14,666 nucleotides of DNA, taken from contig PWGE01000150.1 of the NCBI GenBank assembly GCA_003554345.1, positions 1 through 14,666 of the forward strand, read 5' to 3'. The notes beneath the pieces were generated by a model. That model saw nothing but the letters and a program-made list of their open reading frames with translations. It made no database searches and was not told where the DNA came from. Source of the DNA: T1SED10-198M sp003554345 [NCBI: Candidatus Sumerlaeota bacterium] (GTDB lineage Bacteria; Sumerlaeota; T1SED10-198M). Numbering within the stretch: position 1 is the first letter of the stretch; each line of letters begins with the position of its first letter. This document shows, piece after piece, positions 6,457 to 14,205 of this stretch. The position numbers were made by a program, and so were the translations under genes.

Positions 6457-8073
6457 ATGAAAATCCTTCCTACAATTTTCTGTTTCCTGGCAATCTATCT
6501 GACAACTTTTTCTATCACCGCCGGGACTTTTGGCGGTACCGGCAGCGTAGATGACCCTTACCTGGTAGAAACAGCAGAGCAACTGAACAACGTCAGATAT
6601 TATTTGAACGCCCATTTCAAACAGGTGAGTGATATCGATTTGAGCGATTACGCTGAGGGTAAGGGATGGCAACCCATTGGAACGTGGAGAAATCGTTTTG
6701 CCGGCTCTTATGATGGTAACGGCTATACCATCACCAATCTTATAATCAATAGAACCGAGTTCAGTGACATTGGTTTATTTGGATGTACAGGAAGTACAGC
6801 CAGATTAGAAAATATTACACTGGAAGAAGTGCATATTGCAGGAGAAAAGTACGTGGGAAGCATAACAGGATATAATGATGGCAACATTCATAACACCCAT
6901 ATAACAGGAACAGTTTCGGGAAACAAAATGGTCGGTGGAATAGTGGGAGAAAATGATGAAAACGCATACATTACCAACAGCTCGGCTCACGCTACCGTTT
7001 CAGGAGAAGAAAGAGTTGGTGGTCTGGTTGGAGACAATATACTCGGAAGTATCAGCAGCAGTTACACTTCAGGGATCGTGACAGGTCATGAAAGAGTTGG
7101 CGGCTTAACAGGATTCAGTTCAGGAAGTATATCCAGTAGTTATGCTGAAAGTGAGGTTTCAGGAAGCCGGTATGCTGGTGGTTTGGTGGGACGAAACTGG
7201 TTTGGAAGCATTTTGAAGAGTTTAGCGACGGGCATCATTACCGGAGATAGGGATATTGGTGGCCTGATAGGGAGTAATTACCAGGGTCAAATCACCGGCA
7301 GCTATTATGATACAGAAACGACCCAACAAATCGACACTGGCAAAGGCATTCCCAAAAGCACGGAGGAGATGATGCAGAAGGACACCTTTGAAGAATGGGA
7401 CTTTGACAAAACATGGGATATTATCGAAGGAGAAACCTATCCTTTTTTACGGTGGGAAGGACCCATAGCGATTTTTGATGCAGAACCTCTGGCAGGAACG
7501 GTACCTCTGGCAGTAGATTTTAGAGATAAATCATCCGGAGATATTAATACATGGCACTGGAATTTTGGTGATAGCACCACTTCTGAAGAACAACATCCCA
7601 CTCATGAATATCAGGAAAAAGGCACCTATCCAGTCATCCTGACAGTAACCGGAGAATATGGTAAAGACACAGCCACGGTAGAAATCAGGGTTAAAGAAAA
7701 GTACGATGCAGAAATTGCAAGTTATGAAGTCCCCTCTCTGTATAAAAAACGTCATGAAAACATAACATTAACCCTGCGCAATACCGGAAGCAACACCTGG
7801 ATAAAAGATTCGCAGGTATATTTAGGGGCTGTAGACAATCAAGACAACCTCGCATCTTCTAAGAACTGGCGTATTAAACTTGAGCATGATGTGGCATCGA
7901 TGGAAACTCATACCTTTCATATTTCTGTCTATCCTCATGAAATCGGTTTATTCACCACTGAATGGCAAATGCTCAAAGAGGGTGAATTCTGGTTCGGAGA
8001 AAAGTTCAGCAAAGAAGTAGAAGTCACCCAGAGGACCCACATCGGAAACAAATTATGGCAGAGATTCCAATAG
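6457..8073 (+). CDS. Secreted GLUG-repeat / PKD / NBR1-like Ig domain protein
   Basis: This 538-aa protein begins with a signal peptide: Lys2, a hydrophobic core (about 3-20), then a likely cut near Ala22-Gly23, before GTFGGTGSVDDPYLVET, the usual opening of GLUG proteins. Six GLUG-type repeats (about 133-282) follow, each with a GG(L/I)xG core, for example VGGLVGDN and AGGLVGRN. A PKD domain (about 336-412) has the hallmark WHWNFGD (366-372) and a closing TVTGEYGKDTATVEI strand. The C-terminal part (about 415-525) resembles the NBR1-type Ig-like fold: LTLRNTGSNTW (438-448), then TEWQMLKEGEFWFG (501-514). There is no LPXTG, C-terminal membrane anchor or catalytic motif. The role is probably binding at the cell surface or outside it, to carbohydrate or protein; this is inferred from the domains. 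It is transcribed from its own promoter, divergent from the kinase, and the next gene is on the opposite strand. Confidence 0.9.
   Translation: MKILPTIFCFLAIYLTTFSITAGTFGGTGSVDDPYLVETAEQLNNVRYYLNAHFKQVSDIDLSDYAEGKGWQPIGTWRNRFAGSYDGNGYTITNLIINRTEFSDIGLFGCTGSTARLENITLEEVHIAGEKYVGSITGYNDGNIHNTHITGTVSGNKMVGGIVGENDENAYITNSSAHATVSGEERVGGLVGDNILGSISSSYTSGIVTGHERVGGLTGFSSGSISSSYAESEVSGSRYAGGLVGRNWFGSILKSLATGIITGDRDIGGLIGSNYQGQITGSYYDTETTQQIDTGKGIPKSTEEMMQKDTFEEWDFDKTWDIIEGETYPFLRWEGPIAIFDAEPLAGTVPLAVDFRDKSSGDINTWHWNFGDSTTSEEQHPTHEYQEKGTYPVILTVTGEYGKDTATVEIRVKEKYDAEIASYEVPSLYKKRHENITLTLRNTGSNTWIKDSQVYLGAVDNQDNLASSKNWRIKLEHDVASMETHTFHISVYPHEIGLFTTEWQMLKEGEFWFGEKFSKEVEVTQRTHIGNKLWQRFQ
6853..7302 (+). 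repeat. Six tandem GLUG-type coding repeats
   Basis: Units of about 23-27 residues begin with VGSITG, VGGIVG, VGGLVG, VGGLTG, AGGLVG and IGGLIG (protein residues 133-282), with a recurring SxSSSYxxG or similar strand in the middle of the later units. Units 3 and 4 are the most alike. The repeats are visible in the protein rather than as near-identical DNA, so they are old or diverged. Confidence 0.85.
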
Positions 8074-8206
8074 GTTGAGAAAAGATAATCGTTAAAAGAG
8101 TCTTGCGGGAAAATCATTTCTTTCTGACCGGGAACAGTTATAGAAAACGCCGATAATATATTTCACTTTTATCAATTCAGAATCTTTCATGCATCAATAA
8201 TTTGTA

Positions 8207-8734
8207 CTAAAAAATACAGATACCCAACAAGCCGCTTCCCAGTATGACGAGGAAAGGATGAATTTTTCCTTCAAAAGCAACAAGAAAGGCAAAGGCAGCA
8301 ATTCCCGTCATTATTTCCGGTATCCCGTTCATCACTGCAGTTCCGTATGACCAAACAGCGAATATAATGAGACTCAACACGCCCATTTGCAAACCCTGCC
8401 GGATTTTAAGAACGTGGGAACTGGTTTGTACTTTCTCCAGAAAAGGTGTTAAAGCGGTTAATATTGTCAGAGAAGGTAATACTACGGCCACTGTGGCGGT
8501 CAGAGAACCGAGAAAGCTTCCCAGGCGAAACCCCACAAAAGTGGCCGAATTAATAGCTATCGGACCGGGCGTTATCTGAGCTATTGCCACCAATCCTGCC
8601 ATTTCTTCAAAACCCAACCAATTGTGTTTTTCCACAATCTCATGTTGAATAAGGGGAATAGTAACCAATCCTCCACCATACGCCCCCAGGGCTATCAGGA
8701 CAAAGCTTCCGAATAAACGAAACAGACCGGCCAA
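8207..8734 (-). CDS. chrA: Chromate-family transporter, second half (CHR family, short chain)
   Basis: This 175-aa integral membrane protein belongs to the CHR (chromate ion transporter) family in its short form, where two half-size proteins probably act as a pair. Seen: the FGSFVLIALGAYGGG entry motif, AQITPGPIAINSATFVGFRL with the conserved PGP and Asn, a VVLPS segment, and about five or six hydrophobic spans. The frame is open upstream to 8839, but I choose TTG 8734: GGAGGAG (8743-8749, complement) sits 8 nt before it, the longer version would overlap the partner gene, and the chosen N-terminus matches the family. The stop of the partner is 34 nt upstream, so the two are co-transcribed. 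Family members export chromate or import sulfate-like oxyanions; the substrate here is unproven. Confidence 0.9.
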   Translation of the reverse strand: MAGLFRLFGSFVLIALGAYGGGLVTIPLIQHEIVEKHNWLGFEEMAGLVAIAQITPGPIAINSATFVGFRLGSFLGSLTATVAVVLPSLTILTALTPFLEKVQTSSHVLKIRQGLQMGVLSLIIFAVWSYGTAVMNGIPEIMTGIAAFAFLVAFEGKIHPFLVILGSGLLGICIF

Positions 8735-8768
8735 TATTATTTCTCCTCCGGTTTTACTCTTGTCATTA

Positions 8769-9332
8769 TCAACGATCGCTATTCTGAGTGTTTTTCGCCG
8801 TAAAGGTATGCCAGGTATATCCCACCACACCACACACAATAACCGCCCATACAGGATGCATTCCTAAAACGGCAATAACCACTAAGCCTACAGCGCATAC
8901 CAGCATATTACGATAATCGCGCACATATTTTCTTCCAAAAGTATAGGCAGCAAAACCCAGCAAACCAGCGACCCCTATGGCACATCCTTTCAGAAAAGAA
9001 GCCACCACAGGATGGCTGAAATAGGGCATGGCCACAGTAGCAATAAGAAGAATAACCAGAAAAGAGGGGAGAACCGTTCCCATAATAGCAGCAAAAGACC
9101 CCCCTTTACCACGCAGACGCCTCCCCTGCAAAAAAGCCAGGTTTACTGCAATGACACCGGGAATGAGGGTGGCAGTAGAAAGCTCTGAAAGGAAGTCCTC
9201 ATCTTTAATCCAGCGCCGCTGTAAGACCAGTTCGTGCCTGATAACCGTGGCCATAGCCAGACCACCACCCAGCGTAAAGAGACCTATCCGAAAGAAGGTC
9301 CAGAAAATAGTCCAATATCGGGGAGTTTTCAT
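8769..9332 (-). CDS. chrA: Chromate-family transporter, first half (CHR family, short chain)
   Basis: This 187-aa membrane protein is the partner half of the next gene. Seen: FRIGLFTLGGGLAM (14-27), the WIKDEDFLSELSTATLIPGVIAVN region with PGV where the other half has PGP, then GTVLPSFLVILLI and further hydrophobic spans to about 175. I choose ATG 9332 over a TTG one codon upstream, with AGAGGTG just before it. The ATG shares bases with the stop of a possible small ORF (TGATG), suggesting translational coupling. A C-terminal hydrophilic tail of about twelve residues ends the protein. No chromate regulator (ChrB or PadR type) is seen nearby, which leaves the transported anion open. Confidence 0.92.
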   Translation of the reverse strand: MKTPRYWTIFWTFFRIGLFTLGGGLAMATVIRHELVLQRRWIKDEDFLSELSTATLIPGVIAVNLAFLQGRRLRGKGGSFAAIMGTVLPSFLVILLIATVAMPYFSHPVVASFLKGCAIGVAGLLGFAAYTFGRKYVRDYRNMLVCAVGLVVIAVLGMHPVWAVIVCGVVGYTWHTFTAKNTQNSDR

Positions 9333-9481
9333 CAAACACCTCTTGAAGAATGAGCTTTTTTATGCAGTATCCTGAATAAGTTCTTCAGAACGTCATAATG
9401 TCCGATATTTTGGGAATTCTTTTCCACTTTTCTCAAAGCCGCCTCTAACACTATCCGAACCATTTCAAATACAACCACCAT
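9332..9481 (-). CDS. Possible small protein, 49 aa, unknown function
   Basis: A short frame runs from ATG 9481 to a TGA that overlaps the ATG of the chromate-family gene (TGATG). It fills the gap after the GH172-like gene, which ends at 9516, so it does not lie opposite or inside a known gene. The predicted peptide is amphipathic and basic, with EMVRIVLEAALRKVEKN in the first half and YDVLKNLFRILHKK in the second, which could form two helices. The ribosome site (GAGAGA directly before ATG) is poor. The same frame is open upstream into the GH172-like gene with a CxxC (YCLVC). I do not recognise a family; it may be a leader peptide or a chance frame. Confidence 0.3.
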   Translation of the reverse strand: MVVVFEMVRIVLEAALRKVEKNSQNIGHYDVLKNLFRILHKKAHSSRGV

Positions 9482-9515
9482 TCTCTCACAAACCAGGCAA
9501 TACTTCTTTTTCCGG

Positions 9516-10574
9516 TTATCGTGACCATCGTTCCCGGGCAGGAGGCATTTCCGGGAATGGCACGTGTGGTTCTTTCTGATACCAGTAGGCAACCGAAGCA
9601 ATATCATCAGTCAGGGGACGAAACTTATTATCAGGTCCGATACCAAGGGCCTGAACGGTCACCTGAATATCTTTTTTAAAGTATATGGGATCCGGGATAT
9701 GCCAGCGATAAAGGGCATGTCGAGGGACCTCTCCTGCTTGTGCTCTCTGCAGAGGATAACCCAGAAAAGGGGTATTAAAAGTGCCATGGGTAAAACACCA
9801 GGCTCCACCAAAATAGTCTTCTGTACCGGTCCCGCAAATGGTGGGATGCTCCTGGTCTCCATCAATATAGAATTTCACTTCACCTTCACCCCACCAACCC
9901 CTGGTAAACTGTGTCCATGCCAGGAAAGTGCCCACATATTGTCCCTGTCCTTTGACGGAATCCAGAATAGTGTACTCGGGATTATCGTGCGTTGTCATAT
10001 CCCGCCGCCACTGAGCATGCAAGGTGCCGATATTTTCAGGAAGTTCCCCCCTGGCAAAGGTCACCTGGTAAAAGAAACCATCAATATCTTCCTCGTGTTG
10101 ACTTTCAAGCGTTATCCGACAATGTTTTTTGAAGGGCATCTGCCAGTAAGAATTAAAGCCACCTTCAGAATTGGAACATACCGGAATGGATTGCACAGGA
10201 TATCTCAATTCATGACCATTTGCAAAGAAATCCCCCAACGGCGTTTCAATAGAAGGATGCTTTTCCCCATCCCAGTAAAAACGAAGAATACAATTCCTGT
10301 AAGCCTTTGTAGAAACTGTACACCAGATATGCTGAATAACGGCCGGTCCTTCAATATCGGCAACAGTGAAGGTTTCTCCTGCCCGCAATTTCACATAAGG
10401 GCGGACCTTCCAGCCTTTTCCCATGTGAGAGGCAAAATTATTTGTATCGGGGACAGCACGGGCTCCCCCGCCTTTTTTCCCTTCCGGATTTTCCGCCGTA
10501 ATGGAATAGGTTTCAAAACCCCTGATCAAAGGAAGGTTCGTCAGCATCGAACCCGGCGTTAACAAATGATCCAT
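9516..10574 (-). CDS. DUF2961 / GH172 family protein, candidate alpha-D-furanosidase
   Basis: This 352-aa protein matches DUF2961, the family reclassified as glycoside hydrolase family GH172 (difructose dianhydride I synthase/hydrolase and exo-acting D-arabinofuranosidase members). Seen: the N-terminal SRSKG-like region, here AENPEGKKGGGARAV (27-41); GPAVIQHIWCTVS (76-88); LRFYWDGEKHPSIETPLGDFF (about 97-117); GWWGEGEVKFYIDGD (226-240); and GTGTEDYFGGAW (248-259). Glu230/Glu232 and Glu252 lie where the catalytic glutamate pair of the family is expected; the exact assignment is inference. Length fits the shorter members. There is no signal peptide, so it probably acts in the cytoplasm on small, imported sugars. 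AGGAG lies 9 nt before the ATG. It follows the GtrA-like gene by 20 nt. The substrate is not predictable. Confidence 0.92.
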   Translation of the reverse strand: MDHLLTPGSMLTNLPLIRGFETYSITAENPEGKKGGGARAVPDTNNFASHMGKGWKVRPYVKLRAGETFTVADIEGPAVIQHIWCTVSTKAYRNCILRFYWDGEKHPSIETPLGDFFANGHELRYPVQSIPVCSNSEGGFNSYWQMPFKKHCRITLESQHEEDIDGFFYQVTFARGELPENIGTLHAQWRRDMTTHDNPEYTILDSVKGQGQYVGTFLAWTQFTRGWWGEGEVKFYIDGDQEHPTICGTGTEDYFGGAWCFTHGTFNTPFLGYPLQRAQAGEVPRHALYRWHIPDPIYFKKDIQVTVQALGIGPDNKFRPLTDDIASVAYWYQKEPHVPFPEMPPARERWSR

Positions 10575-10594
10575 AATTTCTGGCTCCTTTCTTT

Positions 10595-11128
10595 TCAGTC
10601 TTTTTGTCCGGGACCCATCCAGGGGCTTTCCTGAGAAAGTACGGGCTCAGTATAAATAAAAACAAATTTTCTGTCAAGAAAATATTTTGTGAGGTATCCA
10701 ATCGAGAGCCCCACTACAGCCCCTGCATATTTTGCCCATTCGCCATCGAAATAGAAATCAAAGCCTATCTCAAAGCCCCAGAAAATAAGGGTGGTAAAGA
10801 CCCCCATGAAGGAATACAGTAAAAACTTCTGAAAGTCTTCGCGTTTACGTTTCGTGATATAATAAAAAATATATTTTTTGTCAAGATAATATTTTACCAG
10901 CAATCCACTGAGTGTTCCCCACGCCATACCAAAGTAGAGACGCAGGTCATCCCCGGGAAGAATAGTCACTGAAAGAGTATAAACCTCCCTGATTACCGGC
11001 AGAGATAACCATGGTTCAATTGCAGGAAACATTCGGTCATAAAAAGCAAAGGAAACAAACTGCGTAAAAAGATTAACAACAGTTGCAATAACCGCAAAGA
11101 AACTGTATTTAGCGGCAAGATAAAACAT
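10595..11128 (-). CDS. GtrA-like family membrane protein
   Basis: This 177-aa protein has about four hydrophobic spans (roughly 8-30, 63-80, 102-124, 133-152) and the paired motif of the GtrA family: KYYLDKKYIF (79-88) after the second span and KYFLDRKFVF (148-157) after the fourth. GtrA proteins are thought to help move polyprenyl-linked sugars across the membrane or to act in cell-surface glycan synthesis; the specific partner is not visible here, since no glycosyltransferase gene lies beside it. The linker between the first two spans (about 31-62) is longer than in many members. An extended -10 promoter lies about 45 nt upstream, and AGGGG lies about ten nt before the ATG, so this is the first gene of a unit that runs through the GH172-like and transporter genes. 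Confidence 0.87.
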   Translation of the reverse strand: MFYLAAKYSFFAVIATVVNLFTQFVSFAFYDRMFPAIEPWLSLPVIREVYTLSVTILPGDDLRLYFGMAWGTLSGLLVKYYLDKKYIFYYITKRKREDFQKFLLYSFMGVFTTLIFWGFEIGFDFYFDGEWAKYAGAVVGLSIGYLTKYFLDRKFVFIYTEPVLSQESPWMGPGQKD

Positions 11129-11172
11129 CTTCTTCTATCCCCTGGTCAAACGCTTATTTTTCGCAGAAAAGT

Positions 11173-11181
11173 ATTATAGCA
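11173..11181 (-). promoter_or_regulatory. Extended -10 promoter of the GtrA-GH172-transporter unit
   Basis: On the - strand the sequence is TGCTATAAT: a perfect TATAAT (complement of 11173-11178) with the TGn extension. The -35 position at 17-nt spacing (CCCGTT) is poor, as is usual when the TGn element is present. Transcription would start near 11166, about 38 nt before the GtrA ATG. Confidence 0.6.
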
Positions 11182-11191
11182 ATTTATCAGC

Positions 11192-11240
11192 AAAAAACGG
11201 GCATTATTGTGTACTGCTTGCTTCTTTCAGCCAATAACCC
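11192..11240 (-). terminator. Probable intrinsic terminator after the VanZ-like gene
   Basis: Reading the - strand, GGGTTATTG (complement of 11232-11240) pairs with CAATAA and CCC in CAATAATGCCC (complement of 11199-11209), leaving a two-base bulge, around a 22-nt loop, and is followed by G and six T (complement of 11192-11197). It lies about 55 nt after the VanZ-like stop and just before the next promoter, where a terminator is expected. The bulge and AT-rich lower half make it moderate in strength. Confidence 0.5.
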
Positions 11241-11293
11241 AGCCAGCAACAACTTCATTCCCAACAACACGACTACCCCTCTTGCCTTCAAAG

Positions 11294-11740
11294 TCAGCAG
11301 CTTCCCACGATATGCCGGGTACACCTGAGCACTATAGCATTGACACGTTGCCGGTAAAAGTCCTGCCGGGCTAATACAAGATACAAAGAAGCGCCTATCA
11401 TGTTTGCCACAATATCGCCCGGCGAAGGATTACGTCCCGGGATATATGACTGTTGGATTTCATCATGAAAGGCAAACAGCACTGCAAAACCCAGAACAAA
11501 AAGCCACTGCGGGCGGCTGAGCTGATTTTTATGGAAACGAAGGCACCAATCAGTACAAAAAGCCAAAACAGCATACAGGAACAGGTGAGCCACCTTATCC
11601 TGGAGCGGAAAAAAGAAAAAAGGATCGACCCTTTTCCCCGGCAGCATGGACAAACACACTATTATCGCACACCATCCCAGCCATACTGCTGTCCAGAGTA
11701 CAATTCTTTTTCGATTCAAATGAGCACTTTCACCTGACAT
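11294..11740 (-). CDS. VanZ-like family membrane protein
   Basis: This 148-aa protein has the VanZ-like layout: a first hydrophobic span (about 13-32), the DKVAHLFLYAVLAF motif (48-61, Asp48 and His52), a span near 79-92, then DEIQQSYIPGRNPSPGDIVAN (93-113) with the conserved Glu94, Gln97, Arg103, Asp109 and Asn113, and a last span near 113-124. The family is named for a teicoplanin-resistance protein, but most chromosomal members have no known function and resistance should not be assumed. Its ATG overlaps the end of the phosphorylase gene by 25 nt, so the two are co-transcribed. No strong ribosome site precedes that ATG; a TTG at codon 8 (11719), with AGGTGA upstream, is an alternative start. 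Confidence 0.85.
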   Translation of the reverse strand: MSGESAHLNRKRIVLWTAVWLGWCAIIVCLSMLPGKRVDPFFFFPLQDKVAHLFLYAVLAFCTDWCLRFHKNQLSRPQWLFVLGFAVLFAFHDEIQQSYIPGRNPSPGDIVANMIGASLYLVLARQDFYRQRVNAIVLRCTRHIVGSC

Positions 11741-14190
11741 TGAGACACTTTTGAATCAGGAATGGGAATCACATTACCATCTAACGGCTTATTATCAACG
11801 GTTATTGAAGGTGTTTTCCTTTTTTCTTCTGCTTCTTTTTTTACTTCTATGTCATATCTCACGCCCCGGAATTCTCGCTCCACGCGGTACTGAGACCATT
11901 GCTCAGGAACATGAGGGGCAATACGCAACCCATCATACGTAGGTTGAATTCCCAGGATATGGTCAGTAGCATCCCGCAACATCCAGGTAGAGGAGCCGGT
12001 TAGCCAGGAATGAGAGCCCTGGCCATACGTCTCATGTTCGGGACTTGTCACATATTCGCAATATACATAAGGTTCCACCTCATAACGATCCCTATCGATC
12101 ACGGGATGCATGGGAAGAGCTTTACGATAATAGTCATAGGCAATCTCATTACGTCCCAGAAGACATTCAGCCAGCACAGCCCAGCTGACAGGATGATTGA
12201 ATATGGCTCCATTTTCTTTTTTGCCGGGCACACAACGCGTAGCAAGCCCCACATCAGAATTCACCCGGGTATATGCCGGGTCCATAATTTTGGGCCCTTT
12301 TGGAGTATCAAGATACTTGCGGACACTATCCATCGCCTTCAAGGCTCTTTCTCTGTCTGCAACCCCGCTGATAACAGCCCAACTCTGGACATTTAAAAAG
12401 ATTCGTCCCTCCTGATTACGGGAAGAACCGATAACTTCTCCCTTATCGTTTGTACCTCGTATATACCATTCTCCATCCCAACAATGCTCATTAATAGCCT
12501 GGGCCACTTTATCATACCATTCTCTGTAATAGCGAGCCACCTTTTTTTCTCCCAGCCTTTCCGACAGCTCTGCAGTATCTTTTAAAATATAACATAGTTG
12601 TTGGGCAACCATGACACTTTCACCTTTACCTTCACGTCCCAGATAATCAAGGGTATCATTCCAGTCTCCGGGGCCAAACCGAGGCAAATAGCGTTCAGTA
12701 AGAGTACTCAATGCAAAATCAACGGCCAGATAAAGATGTTTTAATAAGGGACTGGAACCTTTTTCATCCTGAAAAGAAACAGATTGTTCCAGGATAGAAA
12801 AGTCATTGGTCTCCTTCAAGTACTCTATCACCGCCATGGGCAACCAGAGGGTGGTATCAGAGTGCCCGGTGCGTTCTCCACCGGAAGTCAGGGGATAGTA
12901 ACAGTGCATCACAGAACCATCTTTAAACTGATACGTGGCCATCTCCAGAATTCGCTGCTTTACCCAATCTTTCTTCTGAGCCAGCAGAGGGCCCAGGATA
13001 TCCTGACAGGAATCGCGGTAACCTCGTCCAAAAAGAACGCCCCCGTGATGATAAGAAGCATCCCTGGAAAACAAAAAGGTGACTTTAGTCTGATTCTGGT
13101 TCCAGACATTTACCATGTTCTGCATAATTTTATCCGGCAACTTGACCTGCATCTTATCCAGGTAGCTGTGACCTTCTTTCTTCACCTCTTCCAGAGCTTT
13201 TGCAGGAGCACCCGGTTTTCTTAACGTATTCACAATCTTTCCTGCTTCCTGGACAAAAGGCTCTTTTGCCAGTTGTGCCTGAGACATTTCTTTGAGATAT
13301 TGCTTATCATCGGTCTTTTCTACCACACCAAGGAAAAATGAAAGATCCTTTTTCTCACCAGGCTGGAGGGTAATAGAACCCTGCAAAGCAGCCACACAAT
13401 CGCCTGATGTTACCAGCGTATTATCCAGGCGGGATTTTTCCAGCCCCACCGGATTAGCTTCACCCCTCCAGCGTCCATAGAAGCTGGACAGGGAGGTCTG
13501 GAAAGAACGAACCGGTAAAGTGCTGGCATTAAACACCCATCTGTCCCATGCTCTGTTTGCCTGTTGCACAGTAGGACCATTATAAGTCACCCAGTATCTT
13601 TTTGTCAAAAACAAAACCTCATCCTGCTGAAAATAACAGGCTTCATTAAAATGCTTATCATTAGGCTGATTGATTAAATCCACCAGCGCATGTCCCAGAC
13701 ACATTTCTGCAAAAGAATAAATATCCAGCTGCTGCTCTTCTCCACTTACATTCTCCAGGGAAACCTTCCAGATTTCCATATTTTCCTCTTTATGAACAAA
13801 ATAAGTAACCCAGGAGCGCATTCCAAAGGCTTGCATCATAATGGTGGTATAATTCATGCCATGAAAACAGCGATACTCATCAAACGCATGAGCAGTAGGT
13901 TGCCAGGTAATTGACCAGTATTTCCCCTGTTTGTTTTTGAGATAAATATATCGTCCGGGTCGGTCAAAAGGAAAGGAATTATAGCGCCAGCGGGTTATCC
14001 TGCTATCCTTAGGAGAACGATAAAAGCTATATCCCCCTCCCACATGAGATATTAAACCATTATACCTGCCATTTGTCATATAATTGACCCAGGGAAGTGG
14101 GGTTTGAGGGTTAGTAATAACAAATTCCTTATTTTTTTCATCAAAATAACCATACTCATTTTCTAAAAAAGCCTTATCACTGAACTGCAT
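11716..14190 (-). CDS. GH94 family glycoside phosphorylase (cellobiose/chitobiose phosphorylase type)
   Basis: This 824-aa enzyme should cleave a beta-linked disaccharide or short oligosaccharide with phosphate, giving an alpha-sugar 1-phosphate. The length is that of the short GH94 members. Seen: the N-terminal beta-sandwich opening YGYFDEKNKEFVIT (13-26) and GGGYSFYRSP (51-60); the donor-site loop FGRGYRDSCQD (387-397); the catalytic-acid motif GDWND (508-512); VPGKKENGAIFNHP (654-667), with the NHP histidine, and the TGSS loop (731-734), the positions where GH94 structures bind phosphate. No signal peptide, so it works in the cytoplasm. It has AGGAG six nt before its ATG and starts 15 nt after the phosphohexomutase gene, which could turn its product into the 6-phosphate. 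Residues alone do not settle cellobiose, chitobiose, cellobionate or another substrate. The older name for the family is glycosyltransferase family 36. Confidence 0.95.
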   Translation of the reverse strand: MQFSDKAFLENEYGYFDEKNKEFVITNPQTPLPWVNYMTNGRYNGLISHVGGGYSFYRSPKDSRITRWRYNSFPFDRPGRYIYLKNKQGKYWSITWQPTAHAFDEYRCFHGMNYTTIMMQAFGMRSWVTYFVHKEENMEIWKVSLENVSGEEQQLDIYSFAEMCLGHALVDLINQPNDKHFNEACYFQQDEVLFLTKRYWVTYNGPTVQQANRAWDRWVFNASTLPVRSFQTSLSSFYGRWRGEANPVGLEKSRLDNTLVTSGDCVAALQGSITLQPGEKKDLSFFLGVVEKTDDKQYLKEMSQAQLAKEPFVQEAGKIVNTLRKPGAPAKALEEVKKEGHSYLDKMQVKLPDKIMQNMVNVWNQNQTKVTFLFSRDASYHHGGVLFGRGYRDSCQDILGPLLAQKKDWVKQRILEMATYQFKDGSVMHCYYPLTSGGERTGHSDTTLWLPMAVIEYLKETNDFSILEQSVSFQDEKGSSPLLKHLYLAVDFALSTLTERYLPRFGPGDWNDTLDYLGREGKGESVMVAQQLCYILKDTAELSERLGEKKVARYYREWYDKVAQAINEHCWDGEWYIRGTNDKGEVIGSSRNQEGRIFLNVQSWAVISGVADRERALKAMDSVRKYLDTPKGPKIMDPAYTRVNSDVGLATRCVPGKKENGAIFNHPVSWAVLAECLLGRNEIAYDYYRKALPMHPVIDRDRYEVEPYVYCEYVTSPEHETYGQGSHSWLTGSSTWMLRDATDHILGIQPTYDGLRIAPHVPEQWSQYRVEREFRGVRYDIEVKKEAEEKRKTPSITVDNKPLDGNVIPIPDSKVSQCQVKVLI

Positions 14191-14205
14191 GCTTAACTCC
14201 TTTAT

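Noticed and set aside
6853-7302. GLUG coding repeats as a CRISPR or tandem DNA repeat
   Set aside because: The repeats are in-frame protein units of variable length with diverged DNA and no uniform spacers.
8074-8206. Terminator between the convergent GLUG/PKD and chromate-family genes
   Set aside because: I could find no stem of useful length or T-run on either strand in this 133-nt gap.
8735-8839. Longer start for the second chromate-family gene
   Set aside because: It would overlap the partner gene, and the extra residues are not like the family; TTG 8734 has a strong GGAGGAG.
9564-10562. 332-codon open frame on the + strand opposite the GH172-like gene
   Set aside because: It lies antisense to a clear DUF2961 gene and its translation shows no domain; a shadow frame.
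11294-11740. Glycopeptide resistance role for the VanZ-like gene
   Set aside because: No VanH, VanA or VanX genes are nearby, and most members of this family have no link to resistance.
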